Positions 50,161 through 63,199 of a stretch of DNA of 64,000 nt are shown piece after piece. The stretch comes from Casuarius casuarius (lineage: Eukaryota; Chordata; Aves; Casuariiformes; Casuariidae), in assembly GCA_003342895.1 (NCBI GenBank), contig PTFA01000230.1, forward strand, positions 744,001 to 808,000, given 5' to 3'. Below the pieces are notes generated by a model. It was given only the letters and a program-made list of their open reading frames with translations, made no database searches and had not been told where the DNA came from. The first letter of the stretch is position 1, and each line of letters begins with the position of its first letter. Position numbers and translations under genes: made by a program.

Positions 50161-50385
50161 CTGTGGTGGGAAATGCAAAGCTTCTTAAAGGAAGTGACAG
50201 GGCAGGGGCAGGAAAAAGCCTGGAATGTGCAAAAGCCATGACAGAAACCCAGGCTCAGTCAGCACCAAAGATGCATTTGTGACAACTGCTGAGTATTCCC
50301 TCCTGCCAATGGTCTCCACTACCCTCAGCCTTTTCCCACTCCCTGTATGAGATTAGATGTTTGAAAGAGCCGAATTATGGTTCAG

Positions 50386-50447
50386 ACCAGATTTTCAAGT
50401 GCCCAGCACCTCGAATGAGACTAGAGTGCTGACAGAGTGCTCAGCAC
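50386..50447. repeat. Decayed sauropsid repeat fragment
   Basis: 'Ccagattttcaagtgcccagcacc' and later 'gtgctcagcac' resemble the reptile repeat 'ccagattttcaagagctcagcac'. Short but distinctive. Confidence 0.45.
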
Positions 50448-52897
50448 AAAGCCGTTCCCACCAAGGCAGGAGCAGAGCTGGGCTTTCTGAAGACCTTGAT
50501 GTCAGAGGTGTTTGAGGTCACTTACAGACCTAGTTTCTTATTCTCATTTAAAAGTTGGAGCATGTCTGAAGATCTGTGTCCTTTTTAGAAGCTATTACTT
50601 TTATTTTATAAGGGGGTTTTAAAAATATAAGTCAAGCAATATCTTAATAAAAATGTTCACATTTTGACTGTTTTCCACTCTGTTTTAACCTTATTTTTTG
50701 TGTATGCTGTGCCAACTCAACTCTTGCAGTGCTTTTAGAATGGCAGCCCAGAACCATAAGTGAAATAGATTATATGAAAAGAAAAAATGACTTTTGAATA
50801 TGGAGGATATGAGCCTGAGGTGAGGTTTCCTTCAGCAATCAAGAGCTAGGCTTCTGTGTCTAATTACTCCAACCTTTGTAAGAGCTAGCCTGCCTTCTGC
50901 TGTTTGTATTTAGTTTTATGGGTCAGTAGGTGCACAGGAAAATGATAGCCACATTCATGTGTTACATCTGAAATGTCATGAGATGGTTTTGGTGTGGTTT
51001 GGGTCAGCAAATGCCTTGGTAATCAGCCTTTTCAGTATTTAAGTCTTTAAGCCAATCAGTGTTGTCTGGCTGTGGCATAGCCTGGGTATACCATGGCACT
51101 TAATGTTTTTCGTGTTTGAAGGATGAAGCTAACAGTTCTCAAACTCCTGTGCCACCTCCTGCAAAGTACGTGTCAGTGTTATTTTCTTGCTGCTGAAGAT
51201 GTCATCAGAGTGAATGCAGTTGTCCTTGTGAGGTATACCCCAGGGCTGTGTGAAAGGACCAAAGGACCATATGGACACATTTGAGGGGAAATGCATAAAG
51301 AAGCAACCAGTTCTGAGGAACTGCGAAGGTTTGGAGGTTTTACTCCCAAAGTCTGCATTTTATGTTTTTCAAGTGTTTCACAGCCCAAACATTACAGTAG
51401 CATTCTTTCGCCCCCTTTTTTTTTCCTTCGTTATTTGAAGTTTATTTGTCTGGAAAATGTAGAAAGTTTTAAATTCATACTGGGGGAAAAGCCTTGAGAA
51501 GTATTTTGCCAAAAAAAAAAGAGAGAGAGAACAAAATTAGATTTTAAGGGGCTTTGGGGTACCTTTTTTGGAGTAGTCAGGCTTCCTTGTAGATGGATCC
51601 TAGAGATGCAACATTTTTATGTCCTCTGTCTCCTACCCAAAAATCCACAAGAGGCACACTAATGTGGCTTTGTTCAGACTCATATCTCTGTTCTTTCCCC
51701 ACTTAAAATTTCTCTCAAAGGGGCAAAAGGTTGAAAGGAAGCAGAGGTTTGGATGTAGTTTTTTTAAAAAAATAAATAAACCTTTGCCTTTCCCCTGTAT
51801 TGCCTTAGAGTCATCATTTGTAAACTAACAACTTCATGATGGAGGCATGAAGAGGTGAGACTGTCATTAATGTTGCTACCCTATGATGATCATGATTAGT
51901 GTTTAATCACCTTCCATGTCTCATCTTTGTATTCCACTATTACCTGCATCCACCCAACACTAAAAAACTTCAGCAATGATTCTGACCTTATCAAAACTTA
52001 AAGCATTTTACATTGCTAATTGATTTTTAGTACTCACCTGGTGTTTAAGGGGAGCTTGTATGTTTGAGCTGCAGGGGAAATTGAGCCTTGTAGATCCAAA
52101 GGATTTTTTAAGGTTTTTGTTGTTGAATAAAACCCAGGAAAATGATTTGTATGGTATAAACATCTACTGTATTTGTCATGAACCAGGAAATAGACCTTTA
52201 TGCCCATCTTGGATGCGCCCCAAATTGTCTAATGTCCCAGGTGGATGGGTGAAAGGGGAAACAGTAATTATCTGCAAGGCAGGAGAGACTACAGTCAGCT
52301 GGAATTTTTGCTCATTTGTCACTTATGGTGTCTGAGCTCACCAAAGCAGACAATATGAAAAATATTAACAGGATTCAAGAAGACATTAGTAATAGATTAA
52401 GAGTGCGTGCCTCCCTTGCAAGATTTTTTTTCTTTAATTTTTTTTTTCAGCCAGAAAAGGCTAAAGGTGAGTAGGTGAAGTCAATTTTAATAATTCACAG
52501 ACAATAATACATCTATTTCTTGCTTGACAGAGCTAGTGTTTAAGCTTTTAGCATTGTCTGGCATAACATAAAACAGGATCAGTCACTCATCCCTTTGAAA
52601 CGTCTAACCTGGCCCCATTTAAGTTTCTTCCTTCCAGCTTTTTCCAGTGCATTTTAATAGTCTTGGTAGAGCTCTCAGCTGACTTGTGACTTCAAACTTT
52701 ATCTACTGTGTTGTGGTTAGGAACGAAGGAAGACAGCACCATTCCTCGTCAGCCTTTTCTGTATGCAGTGACACAGAAACCTCAATGCTGCAAATAGCCA
52801 TTGAAATTCAAAACAGGCCACTTCACTGCTGAACTGAAATATCTTTTTAAATCAGATTTTCTTTTTGGAACATTGTTCTATAATTTGTGAAAACCTT

Positions 52898-52927
52898 CCC
52901 CCCCCCCCTTTTTTTTCCTTCCTACAG
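52898..52927 (+). other. Orphan acceptor-like signal
   Basis: An unbroken pyrimidine tract of C11, T8 and CCTTCCT ends in ACAG, with AG at 52926-52927. It would score as a strong 3' splice site, yet no recognisable exon follows. In the frame left by exon B it reads AAELVPLFSHASC and then TGA at 52967-52969. Use in transcripts is unproven. Confidence 0.5.
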
Positions 52928-55900
52928 GCTGCTGAACTGGTACCACTTTTCAGTCATGCTTCATGTTGAATAGCTGTAAGAGGAAAGGTGGATTAACAAT
53001 AATGAAAACAAAAAATGTGTTTTAAAATAGGACTCCTGCCTATTTTTTTACAATAATCTGTGACAAATTCATGTTTATAATTCACTACATCTGTTACCAA
53101 GTTAGTGCTTTCCAGACCTTAGTTTAACAGATTTCCAGACTGGGTGACTAGGAATGGAATTGCTTTTGTTTTTATTTTTTCTTCTGATTGACCCATAAAA
53201 TACTAGACTTCCACTTTCTGATTTAGAAAGCAAAAACATATATATTAAAGCTTCTCTACAATAACAAAGACTTCTGGCTAAAGCAATTGGCTCCTGCTAT
53301 AGTTTTCCTTTAGATAACAGTTGTAAATCCCCAAACCTCTAATCTTTGGCAGCATTCCCCCTTGATCCTAGTTTCTGTTTCCATGTGTTGGGGGAGATTA
53401 AAAAGTTGGTTATGAAGGTGAAATTGGAAACAGAGGAAATGTGAGGTATTAGGAAAAGCTCAGGTGAGTGATATGACCAGGTTTGCTCTGTGCACTGTTT
53501 TCATAACTATGAAACAAAGCCTATTGGGGCCTCTTCTTATGCTGTAGTGTCACCACTGATCACATGTTGTGACATTCACTCCTCACTCTAAACAATTCTT
53601 CTGTAGTGCTAATCCTATATGGTTAGCACAGTCTTTTATCCTCCACATAGTTGGCTTAAAGACCTTGCAGATGAGTATTCAAGGTAGTATTTAGGTGTTT
53701 TTTCTTACCTTTCTTCCACTCTCTCCTCCCCAAGGTGCTTATTGGTATTATCTCTGTATTTCATGTATTTGTCAGATGCCTTTTGCAAGGCTTGTAAGCT
53801 GGAAATAAAAAGCAGAATTAATCTGGACTGATGAAACGAATCCAAAGAGCCAGACAGCTCAGACACAGAGCTGGCAAAAAAACCAAAAAGCTGGCATGGG
53901 TAGGATCTAGCCCTACAAGTAAGCCACCCACCTATATAACAAGTCAATATCTGTGTGGCATAATGGATGCAGGGGAAAGTTGGGCATGGAAGTAAAAACA
54001 GAAACATAGGAAAGCACATTATTCACAACAGTAGAGATTCAAAACAGGATTCAAACACTTATGTGCACTTGAAGAACAGCCAAAAAGGGTTGGTGATGGA
54101 TGACAGACAGTTCCTGAGCTGGAATACTCACAAGAAGTATTCTTATTTTTACCTTCTAGTATTAGCAACCACAATTATTTCCACTTTGGCTTAACTGCTG
54201 GATGGAGTTAAAAATTGAGACATGATTGACTTAGCTAAGTTTTTTAATATGGCTTTGCAAAGGATTTCCTACTCTAGACTAATACCTGGAACAATAATCT
54301 TTGATACTCTCGATAATGTAGCTTGCTATGACTGAGGCAGCCCTATTTGAAGATGCAAAGCATCTACATCCAGCAGCTACTTCAGCCAGTGGTTTGCTTT
54401 CAGAGAAAGCAGGTGACAGCAGCACAATTGCATAATTGGGAAACATGCTTCTGGGAGAAACCGTCCATGTGCTCAGGTACATGAGAGGTGGCAGCTGATG
54501 TGCTTGCTGTGGTTTGTGCCAGGATTGGCATCTATATGCTGGAGTTCACTGAATGGGCATTTGGTACATAGGCACTGTAGAAAACTAATTGAAAAGTTCA
54601 GCTACAGCACTGAGAGAGCGCAGACAGCTGCCAATCACATTTCCGAATATTCCTTGCCAGGCCTTTGGGCTGGAAGGGGCCATTTAAAGATGTGATGAAG
54701 TGGTCAGAGTCACTGTTGTTCTTGCAGGGACTGTGAAGGCTTGTCCCATGTATGGAGGTGAGAGAAAAGGGCCTGCTAAGGGATATGCCCACTGGTCAGA
54801 GGAAGTGGAGGGACTGGAGAATAACTTGTTATCCACACACCAATGAATGCCAGTGACTACTAAAGACAGAACAAACTAAGTAGATTAGAATTAGATACAT
54901 CCTTGGTTTGATTAGCAATTTTTGGCCTTGTTACTCTAACTACTTTTTTTCTGTAAAGCTTGAGGAAGTTGGGTTGTCCCTCACATCTTTCAGTCTTCTT
55001 TTAGTTGCCAAGAACTCAGGTTGATGCTGTTTGCAGTTGTCTATGAGCAAAACTTCCAAACGTAGTACTTCGAGCATGCCCTCAAAGACTGGGTAATATG
55101 AAGGCTTTCTCAGGGATCCTGTGTAATCTGTCAAAGACAGTTCAAGAGGTTGGCACACACCAGCAGATGTACCGAACCTCTGTGTATCTCTTCCAAAAGC
55201 TGAGGGTAGGTTGCTGAGTGAAAGAACTTGTTATCAAATTTCTCTACAGGAAAATGATCATTTTGGATCAGGATTCAAAGTGAATAAATATCCAGTCAGA
55301 ATTTTTTGAGTTTCCCTTTCATTCATTGCTATCAACTGGCCAAGTTTTGGCTTGTTTATAATAAATACCTTCCACTTGAGCCATTGAGCATACAATATCT
55401 GAGCATTTACAGTGATCTCTGTGTGCACAATGAAAAGAGGCATTCTTTTGGTATGATTTATTGCATTGTGGACTATAGATATATTAGACAGCTGGATAAG
55501 GAAAGGGAGGGTTAGTCTTTTCTGTAAGAATATCGACTTAAACTGTGATACAAATGGGAAGAGATGATTTGACAATGCACCAGTGGAGGTAAACAGCCTT
55601 ATTTCTGTGGAAAGGGTGTTGACAAGCAGTGATTTTTGGAGAGCCTCCAGACAGAGTCCAGATACTGACTTTAGGGATTTAGGCAATATAAAAATGATTA
55701 TTAAAAAGAAAAAGAAAAAACATTTACATCAGCTGTGCCTGTGGTTTTTCTTTTTTCTTTTTTCATATAGTTTTGTTCTATTAAACATTTCCAGAAACAC
55801 TTGTACAGTTAAGCCTAGCAATGTAAAAAGGACTAATATTCTTTGTTTTTGCTAGACTCTTTCAGTGTTGTTTTTGTGTCAAACTGAATATGTTTCAGCT

Positions 55901-57574
55901 GCAAGTTTAGTCTGGTTCAAAAAAAAAAAAGGTTAGGCCTTGAGTAGGGTAGATCTCACGTAGACCTGAACCGAAATGATTGCACTGCATATGATGTCAG
56001 TAAGTGACCTTGCATGTCCACATGGCCTTAGGCATAGATATAGAGATGGCTCCCTCCAAAACCAAGTTCCAGGCATCCTGACAAAATCATTTGCTCATGT
56101 CCCAAATATTGTTTTCCTTTAGTCTGTTCTCATCCCCCAAATTCATTTTTATTCTGCCTAATAAGGTGATGCTCTGAGGAAGGGGGCCTGCAAGCATTCT
56201 GTTGTTTTGTTGCTTTGTAGTCGTCCTCCTGTAAAGCATCCCATTGACTGCTGACACAAAGAAAGCAAGCAGATTCCTCTTTATTTACCCTCAAATCCCT
56301 CCTGAAAACTCTTTTCTTTGATGCCTGTGAAAACCATTATACTACTGATGTGCTATGATTTCTGTGTCATGATGACTGCTGTTGTTTTTTGTTGTTGTTT
56401 CCACATACTGCCCTATAGCCCCGTATTTTTTGTGTCCTTTTACTTGTATTGAGAGTATATGCTTGCAGCTTACCAAATGAGCTAGGCTGAATGAAGGAAA
56501 CAGTCTAGCCTCAAGAGTGTGAAATATGTCAGTGCAGTAGTGCAGAGTAAATTAGCTCATATAAAACCCTGGGCTCGTCATAATAGCAGGCTGGCATGTT
56601 GTTGGCTAGTTCACTAGCATGCAGCATAGCCTTGGATTGTGAACTTTTTGTGCAGGAAAAGTTCTTTCGGTCTGGGTTTGCAGCACAGCTAGAGCAGCAA
56701 GATCTTTGTTGGTGGCAGAGATTTTTGACACAAATCCTAATAATCACCATTGTTTCATTGCTAAGATTTTAGAGAAATGCCTGCGGCAACCCATTTACAA
56801 CGTCTAATAGAATTCTGACCATAAATGCAGACTTCCATTTTCATGCAGAGGCTGAAGCAGACAGAACAGACCTAATTTGCTGGTTGGGTAACAACACAGC
56901 TTTTCAGTGCCTTTAGACCCAAGGAACTCATCCTCTTACTGGAAACTCCTTGGATACCATCTTTAAATGTTAAACTGTATTTTTATTCATACTTTCCCTT
57001 CTTTGTTGGATTAATGGAAGCTCGTTCTGAAATTTTAAGCCCTCCTTTCTTTGCATTAGAGTTTCAAATTAAAGGTCTACAACCATAAACTTGCATTCTT
57101 GTACTGACACATCTTTAATATATAAAGCTCTCATGCACCTGCAGTTAAAGGAAGATCCAAAGAAATTGAGAATATCTGAAATATGGCCTTGATCTCCACT
57201 ATCAGCTCATTAGCCGAATTTTACAATTTTAATGTTCATGGGGAAAGATATTATGACATAGCCTATAACATGCAAGTGTTATATTGGTAACTGTGTTACT
57301 ATAAGTGTCAAACCAATGCATATTCTCAGCAAGGGAGAGGCATCTTCACAAACATTCCTGCTGGCATACTTTAAAAGGATGTATTTTATATTCAAAAGAG
57401 CTAAAACACTGTAGGACACAACCATGGTTTCATCTAGCCCCTATGCGGGTTGTATTGCACCTGTTTTATTCTCCTTCAGAAAGATGCAGTTAGTATCTGA
57501 TAGATCCCAAAGGCCTGTCCTGTAGTTTTTCTATTAAAAAGAGAAAAGTCAGTGTTAGGGATCAGACAGTCTAA

Positions 57575-57630
57575 TGTCCTTGATTTACTGTGTGTCCTTG
57601 GGTGAGTTATATACACTTTTTGATGGTAAA
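57575..57630 (+). repeat. MIR core fragment, plus orientation
   Basis: 'Cttgatttactgtgtgtccttgggtgagttatatacac' is close to the MIR core 'cttactagctgtgtgaccttgggcaagttacttaac'. Only the core is preserved. Confidence 0.55.
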
Positions 57631-59272
57631 GAATCAGTTTTGCGTGAAGAGTTTGGGAAATCATTTTTATTTACACTATGGCCTTCTTATGCTTCTTCTG
57701 CACCAAAGTGGTCCTTATAGAACAGGTTTATTATTATTAAACTACTTGAGAGAAGGCTTATGTATCAGCTTAATTCTGCTACGGGGTGCATGTCATGTGG
57801 AGCATGTACAGTATTTTTGCAGGGCTGGGGCTTGTCTCCTATCCTGTTTGTTCTCACCATGTATTTGTGCACTGAGTTACTGTATCTGTCTATTGAGATA
57901 CATTGTCTTAATGCTTGATTTTTCTCCCCAGCCTTACACCTTAACTCTCTGTACTGCAAAGACCTAATCACCTGTCTTCCTGTATCAGCATTCCAGTATT
58001 TTCCTTCTTTCCCCAGAATTATGTATTATTAGTCAATTCTGCATTTTCAAATGTATTTGGACACTGCATTCTTATTCAGTTTTATCTTTTCAAAGATAAA
58101 ATAATTATGTTTTATTTGATATTTTTTTTCTAAAAAGACATGTGGGACTCATGCCCCAGAATTCAAATTCTCCAACTCCAGAATTCCTCGCACCCTCCCT
58201 GACCTCTCCTTATAATTTTCTTCATTTCCAGCTGCCCCTACCCTGAGTGTCCCTTTGACCCAAGCCCCTACCACTGCTCTCTGCTTACTGCCCAGCTAGC
58301 TGAACATGCAATCCTCTTCTCAATCTTTCTGCAGAAACAAAACTTCGGGTTTTGTTCTAGAGGATATCTTAAAAAAAGAAAGTCCCAAGTTGTACTTTAA
58401 AAAAGCAAAAGAAAAAAAGCACATGCCTGGAAGTACTCTGGAAGCAAAAAAAAGAAAGGAAGGAGTCCAACTTTTTGATGTTTTTTCCCATATATTGATA
58501 TATAAGTGAAAAAGAACTTGATTTGGTGTTCATTCTTGATGAGATGCATGTGCTGTGCGCATACATGTGCTTTCTTTCTTTTTCTTCTCTGTTTTAATCC
58601 CATTTAAACAGTGCTTGGTGACTGCTGGGAACTGTAATCCATGTACAACTCTGTCATGAGGCAAACACCAGCTGGAGGGACAGCTCTTCAGAATAGCTTG
58701 CAACCAGTTGGGTTGCTGAAGAACCATAAAAGAAGGAAAACGGGGTTCACAAGAACTCAGACAGTACCTTTTGGAAAATGTTTCTTACACTCTCTAAGAG
58801 GTACAAATTCTGCATATTGCACAGTTTCTTAGGCTTAGCCAGGGACAAGATTGCAAAACAGAAAATGACAAAACTTCACGGCCAAACTGGTACTCTCTCA
58901 GATTTGTTTGACAAGTTATTTCATACAGCTTCAGAGTACACTGAAAGAATACATAAAAACCCGTCGTTTAGTGCCTAAAAAGAAAAAAACCTCTTTTACT
59001 CTTTACTGAAGGAAGCCTATTTCCCCTGCCAGAATCACCAACAATGTGAATATTTCTACATAGCTCTCTACTTCTGATATGTGTTTCCATTACCCATCTT
59101 AATTTCCATGTGTGGGTACATTTTCAGAAGGTTATCTGAAGAAGCACAAATGTTTGGAAGCTTACCATTCCTTTGATTAAATAATGTGTTAGGATATATT
59201 TATAGTTTTGCTGACTCAGAGCTCAACAACTCATGTACTCTAGTACTATTGAGTAATTGCCCACAGCACTAT

Positions 59273-59302
59273 CCTAACACTTCTGTAAAACAAAGTGTTA
59301 GG
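59273..59302. repeat. Perfect 10-bp hairpin, 10-base loop
   Basis: CCTAACACTT (59273-59282) and AAGTGTTAGG (59293-59302) are exact reverse complements. No surrounding repeat is recognised. Confidence 0.9.
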
Positions 59303-60002
59303 GACTGCTAATGTAGAAAACTGTAGAGTTTTATAAGGAATTTTAACAGGGACTATTAAAAATAAATACCTCTGTTTATGGCTATTAATTAAAGAATGGA
59401 ACACTACATAAAGATGCCAAGCAGTGACAGCTTCACCAATAGAAAGGATAAATGACAATATGTATTTACTAGTAGTGAATATATCATAGCTATTACTTAT
59501 ATTTTTTACTGCATTGGTTTTGTTGATGTTCTTCTCAAAAATAACAAAGTAATTGGGATCTGTGTTGTAGTAGAGCAGATCTAGGGAATGTTTGATGATG
59601 CTACAAGTTACAGCCTGACTATGAGGATATCTGGACTTTGGCATCCTGGAATTCAGTACCTCCCATTGCTTCCCCATCTTGCTTATAGCCATTTACCAAG
59701 TCTGCATGCTAAAAGGTTAGTGAAATGAGAACTCTGAGAACTATTTTTAACAAAGAATGAGAAGGTATCCTTACTAGTAGTGTGAGTCATCCTCCTAGGA
59801 AGAGATGTTGAATTGACACAGTTGTAAGTTGTGGGCTGTGGAACGAATCTCATAAAAGTTGGAATACAAAGTAAATGGACCCACTGGTTCTTGAGATGGA
59901 ATTGATTTTAAAGTATTATGGTGCTGGAGCATGTGGTGTGCTAAAGTAAAGCATACAAAGCCTGAAGAGCCCAAGTATGGCAATGGTCATGGTGAGGTAG
60001 AG

Positions 60003-60045
60003 GCTGAAATCCTGGCCACTGGCTTCAGTGGAACCAAGGTTTCGC
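60003..60045. repeat. Decayed sauropsid repeat fragment
   Basis: 'Gctgaaatcctggccactgg', then 'cttcagtggaaccaaggtttcg', resembles the mirror-type reptile repeat with 'gtgaaatcctggcccc', 'actgacttcagtggg' and 'ccaggatttca'. The order and self-complementary design agree. Confidence 0.5.
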
Positions 60046-61949
60046 TTGCATGGTTTATTTTCACAAATTGGACCCCGTAGCCTGGAAAGTGAACACTCTC
60101 AGCAAAAAAGCTTTATGCCTCTCAGTAAGGGTTTTCAGGTGGGGTGATTACCACGGAGGAGGAATGGGAATCCCACCCCATGTCTGGGTGGGCTAATAGG
60201 ATAATTATCATTACAATGTCTTTTCTTTTATTAACATTATTTCAAGAAGTCCCCACAACATAGTCCTATTCTGTCAGTTGGTAAACTTCTGCCACTATTA
60301 TATGATCTGCTCTTTTCTAATTAAATATCGTGATTGAAATACTTACGAGTATTGCTGTACAGCTGCTCTGAAAATTCAAAAAATGAGTTTATAAAACTCC
60401 TTCCAACTCTGCAACAGTTACAACTACATTGCCATGCAAACACTTTCACTTGCTGTGACCAATTGAAAGTCAGCTCTGAGGCAAAAAAGCAGGTGATTCT
60501 GTGTTTAATTCACCCTCAAACTCAGTCACACTTAAATAGCTGACAATAATCATTCTAATATTAGACTAGATGCTTAGAGGGACACTGTACCTCACAGCTG
60601 TAGACAGATTCCCAGGATCTTGAGTTCTGCTTCCAGGAGAAATTTATTAGCTATTAGCATGTAACCCTGCAAGGTTACAAGCAGAGAAAGCAAGATGTGG
60701 CTGGTGTCTTGGTTCTTAGGGTCAAAATGCCTGCCAACAAAGCTGAAGGGTCTACAGTTCAAAAGGGTCATAGTATAAATATTCCCCCACAGCCAGGATC
60801 AGTGGAAAGACAGAGATACTGAGTGAAGGCTTATTTTAGCTGTAAGTTTTCATGCTTTGGAAAACAAGTATTTAATTTAAGCAGTCTTACCCTACTCAAA
60901 GGCTTATGAAATAAGCATGTCATAAGTGACTTTGATTTTCCAAATCAAGTGAATACTGACTGACTGGCATCATTGACATGATAAAGGAAAACCGTATGTT
61001 TACTACAATAACCTTGTCCAAGTGTGATTGTCTTTAGTAGCAACTGAAGTGGTACCTAAGTGGTGTTTTCTGTTATTTTCTCATTCAATTTCTTTTTGGA
61101 AAAAAAAATGGATTTTTTTTTAGAGGTGCTATGAGCCGAGAATAACAAATCTTACTTATACGACATGGAAAAGTACAAGTACAAATTCATGCATGTGTTC
61201 AGTAACAGTTCAGACCTTGGGCTGGAGAAATGTGACATCTGTACAAACAACCAGAAGAGAGTCATCATATATTCTCAGAGTTAAATTGATTTAAGTCTTT
61301 CTGTATCCCAGTTACTTGCATTTTGAGGTGAAAGGAATAGTGTTGCTCCAAAATGAAAATGTTTTTTGGGGAAGGCAAAACAATAATTATTGTTTCAGCA
61401 GTATTTTCTACTTAAGAAGCTTTTAGAGACTTTAGTGTTCTGTGTGTATTCAGTTCTAAACTCTTTATCTAGGACTGGTATAACATAACATACATTATGC
61501 TTGACTTCTTAAGCAGGTTTTTATTAAGTCACTATGCACTTTGCAGTCTTGGAAGCTGTAATTCTTTACATTTGTGAGTTCACAGCTATCTCGCTGTGTG
61601 TTACAAACATTGACTGTAAAATGAGCATGTACAACATCTCCCTGCAGTTAAGAAAGGAGGTGGTTTCCTCAGTGGAAATATCTGTATTGGCCATAACAAG
61701 AGCTAAAATTCAACTCAAGCATCTCATTTAACACTTCAAATTATCTTTGCATATATGAGCCAGAATCCAATAGCATTAAGAAATCCTCGGTGGATAGTGA
61801 TCTGGAACACAAGAATCAGCAGTCATAATTCAACACAACTGATAGCCTGTGCTTACTAGCAGTCTTTGGGCTAAATTATCACGGAGATGAAATTAGCTGT
61901 CTTTCGCTGAGAGAATGGCTGCTACCAGATCTAGGAGAAAAGGTCACTG

Positions 61950-62030
61950 ATAGGGTGGTGTGGCTATGTGGTTAAGCATAAATTGGCTTGCTCATAAAGA
62001 GGTCCAGACTCCAGCGCTCTTAACCTTGAC
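61950..62030 (+). repeat. Possible tRNA-derived SINE head
   Basis: 'Gtggtgtggctatgtggttaagca', followed by 'ggtccagactccagcgctctt', resembles the MIR head 'gcatagtggttaagagcacggactctggagccagac'. No clear core follows. Confidence 0.35.
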
Positions 62031-63180
62031 ACATGAAAAAACAGACGGTCAGAAATGTCATATACCACCAGTCCACCACATCTGCCACCAGACTTAACCA
62101 CACCAGACAGCAAATTCAGGCTTTTTTTTTTCCTTTGTTCCTATGCTTTCTGTCAACAAGTAGCTTTGACTTCCATCTCTGCCTCTCCCATGAGGAATGG
62201 GACACAATCAGATGAGCCATCTTTAGTCCTGTAGATTCTGTGGGGAGGAAAGAGTTTATAATCTTTGCTCCAGGTATTTGTTGTGCTGAATTCACTTTAC
62301 AGCTCTCGAATATTGTATTATGCATTTCATGTGGCTCATGAGCTTGACCTCAAGCTAAAAGCTCTAAAGCACAGAGAAGCATCATTATCAAAGTTGTGAT
62401 TGGTGCCATGCACAAAATGTGAAATAATCAATCAAGTTAATAATTTGTTTATTTGTCTGGTATAAAGCAAACTGTCATTTCTTGCTGAGAAAACACACTT
62501 TCTTGGCACAGCTTCATATCGATGTTTCCAGCAGAATCTTCTCCCTTTTGAGTCTGTCTGTGTAGGAAGGAACAGTGTTGGCTTCGCAGCTCAGTTTGAG
62601 ATTTGACAATGCCCAAGGGAAGGGATGCGTCAGATTTAAGGAATCCCCCACACCCCACAAAACTTGGAAATTTTACATTTATAACATCATGTCTGCCTTG
62701 AGAAGGCAAAATGTTGTTATCAGGATTAGCCTGTAGCTATTTTTTTGTGTTATTTTGTCTTTTCAGATGTACATATTTGACTCAAAAGTTAGCCTGACTA
62801 TGCTCTGTATCAATTCTCAATATTAAATGGACAGCAGCATTTAAATATCATTGTATCTATAAATATGGAAAGTGTTATCAGGTTTTGAAGAGATCTGTGG
62901 ACTAGATCTTTAGGTGGTGTAAATTACTGTACCTTCATTGGTTTCTGTTTTTCACTGTGGTTTTAAAGGCAGTTGTAAGGATTTGGGATACAGTTTTATC
63001 AACACCGCCCATTCAGAGCTTCTTTTCTTGGAGAATATACACAGGTTGAGCAGGCTACATGAAACCTGTTGTTAAATCCTTTATGCCTCCTTCAGATTGC
63101 ATAGGTGTTTAGAACATCATTTGGTTGTACTAGATGAGCTCTCCGTGAAAGAGTTTAGACATTAATTTCTTCCATATTTT

Positions 63181-63199
63181 TATATATATATATTTTTTT
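63181..63199 (+). repeat. (TA)n short microsatellite followed by T run
   Basis: About six TA units and seven T. A simple repeat. Confidence 0.85.

Noticed and set aside
55258..55686. Minus-strand 142-codon open frame as a protein-coding gene
   Set aside because: No domain or family is recognisable, composition matches the surrounding intron, and such lengths are near chance in this much AT-rich DNA.
59246..59692. Minus-strand 148-codon open frame as a protein-coding gene
   Set aside because: The longest frame in the window, but the translation shows no known motif and begins in ordinary intronic sequence.
63090..63150. 'Tggttgtactagatgagct', which recalls the end of avian CR1 ('ggttggactagatgacct')
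   Set aside because: Only one short block matches and no 3' terminal octamer repeat follows.
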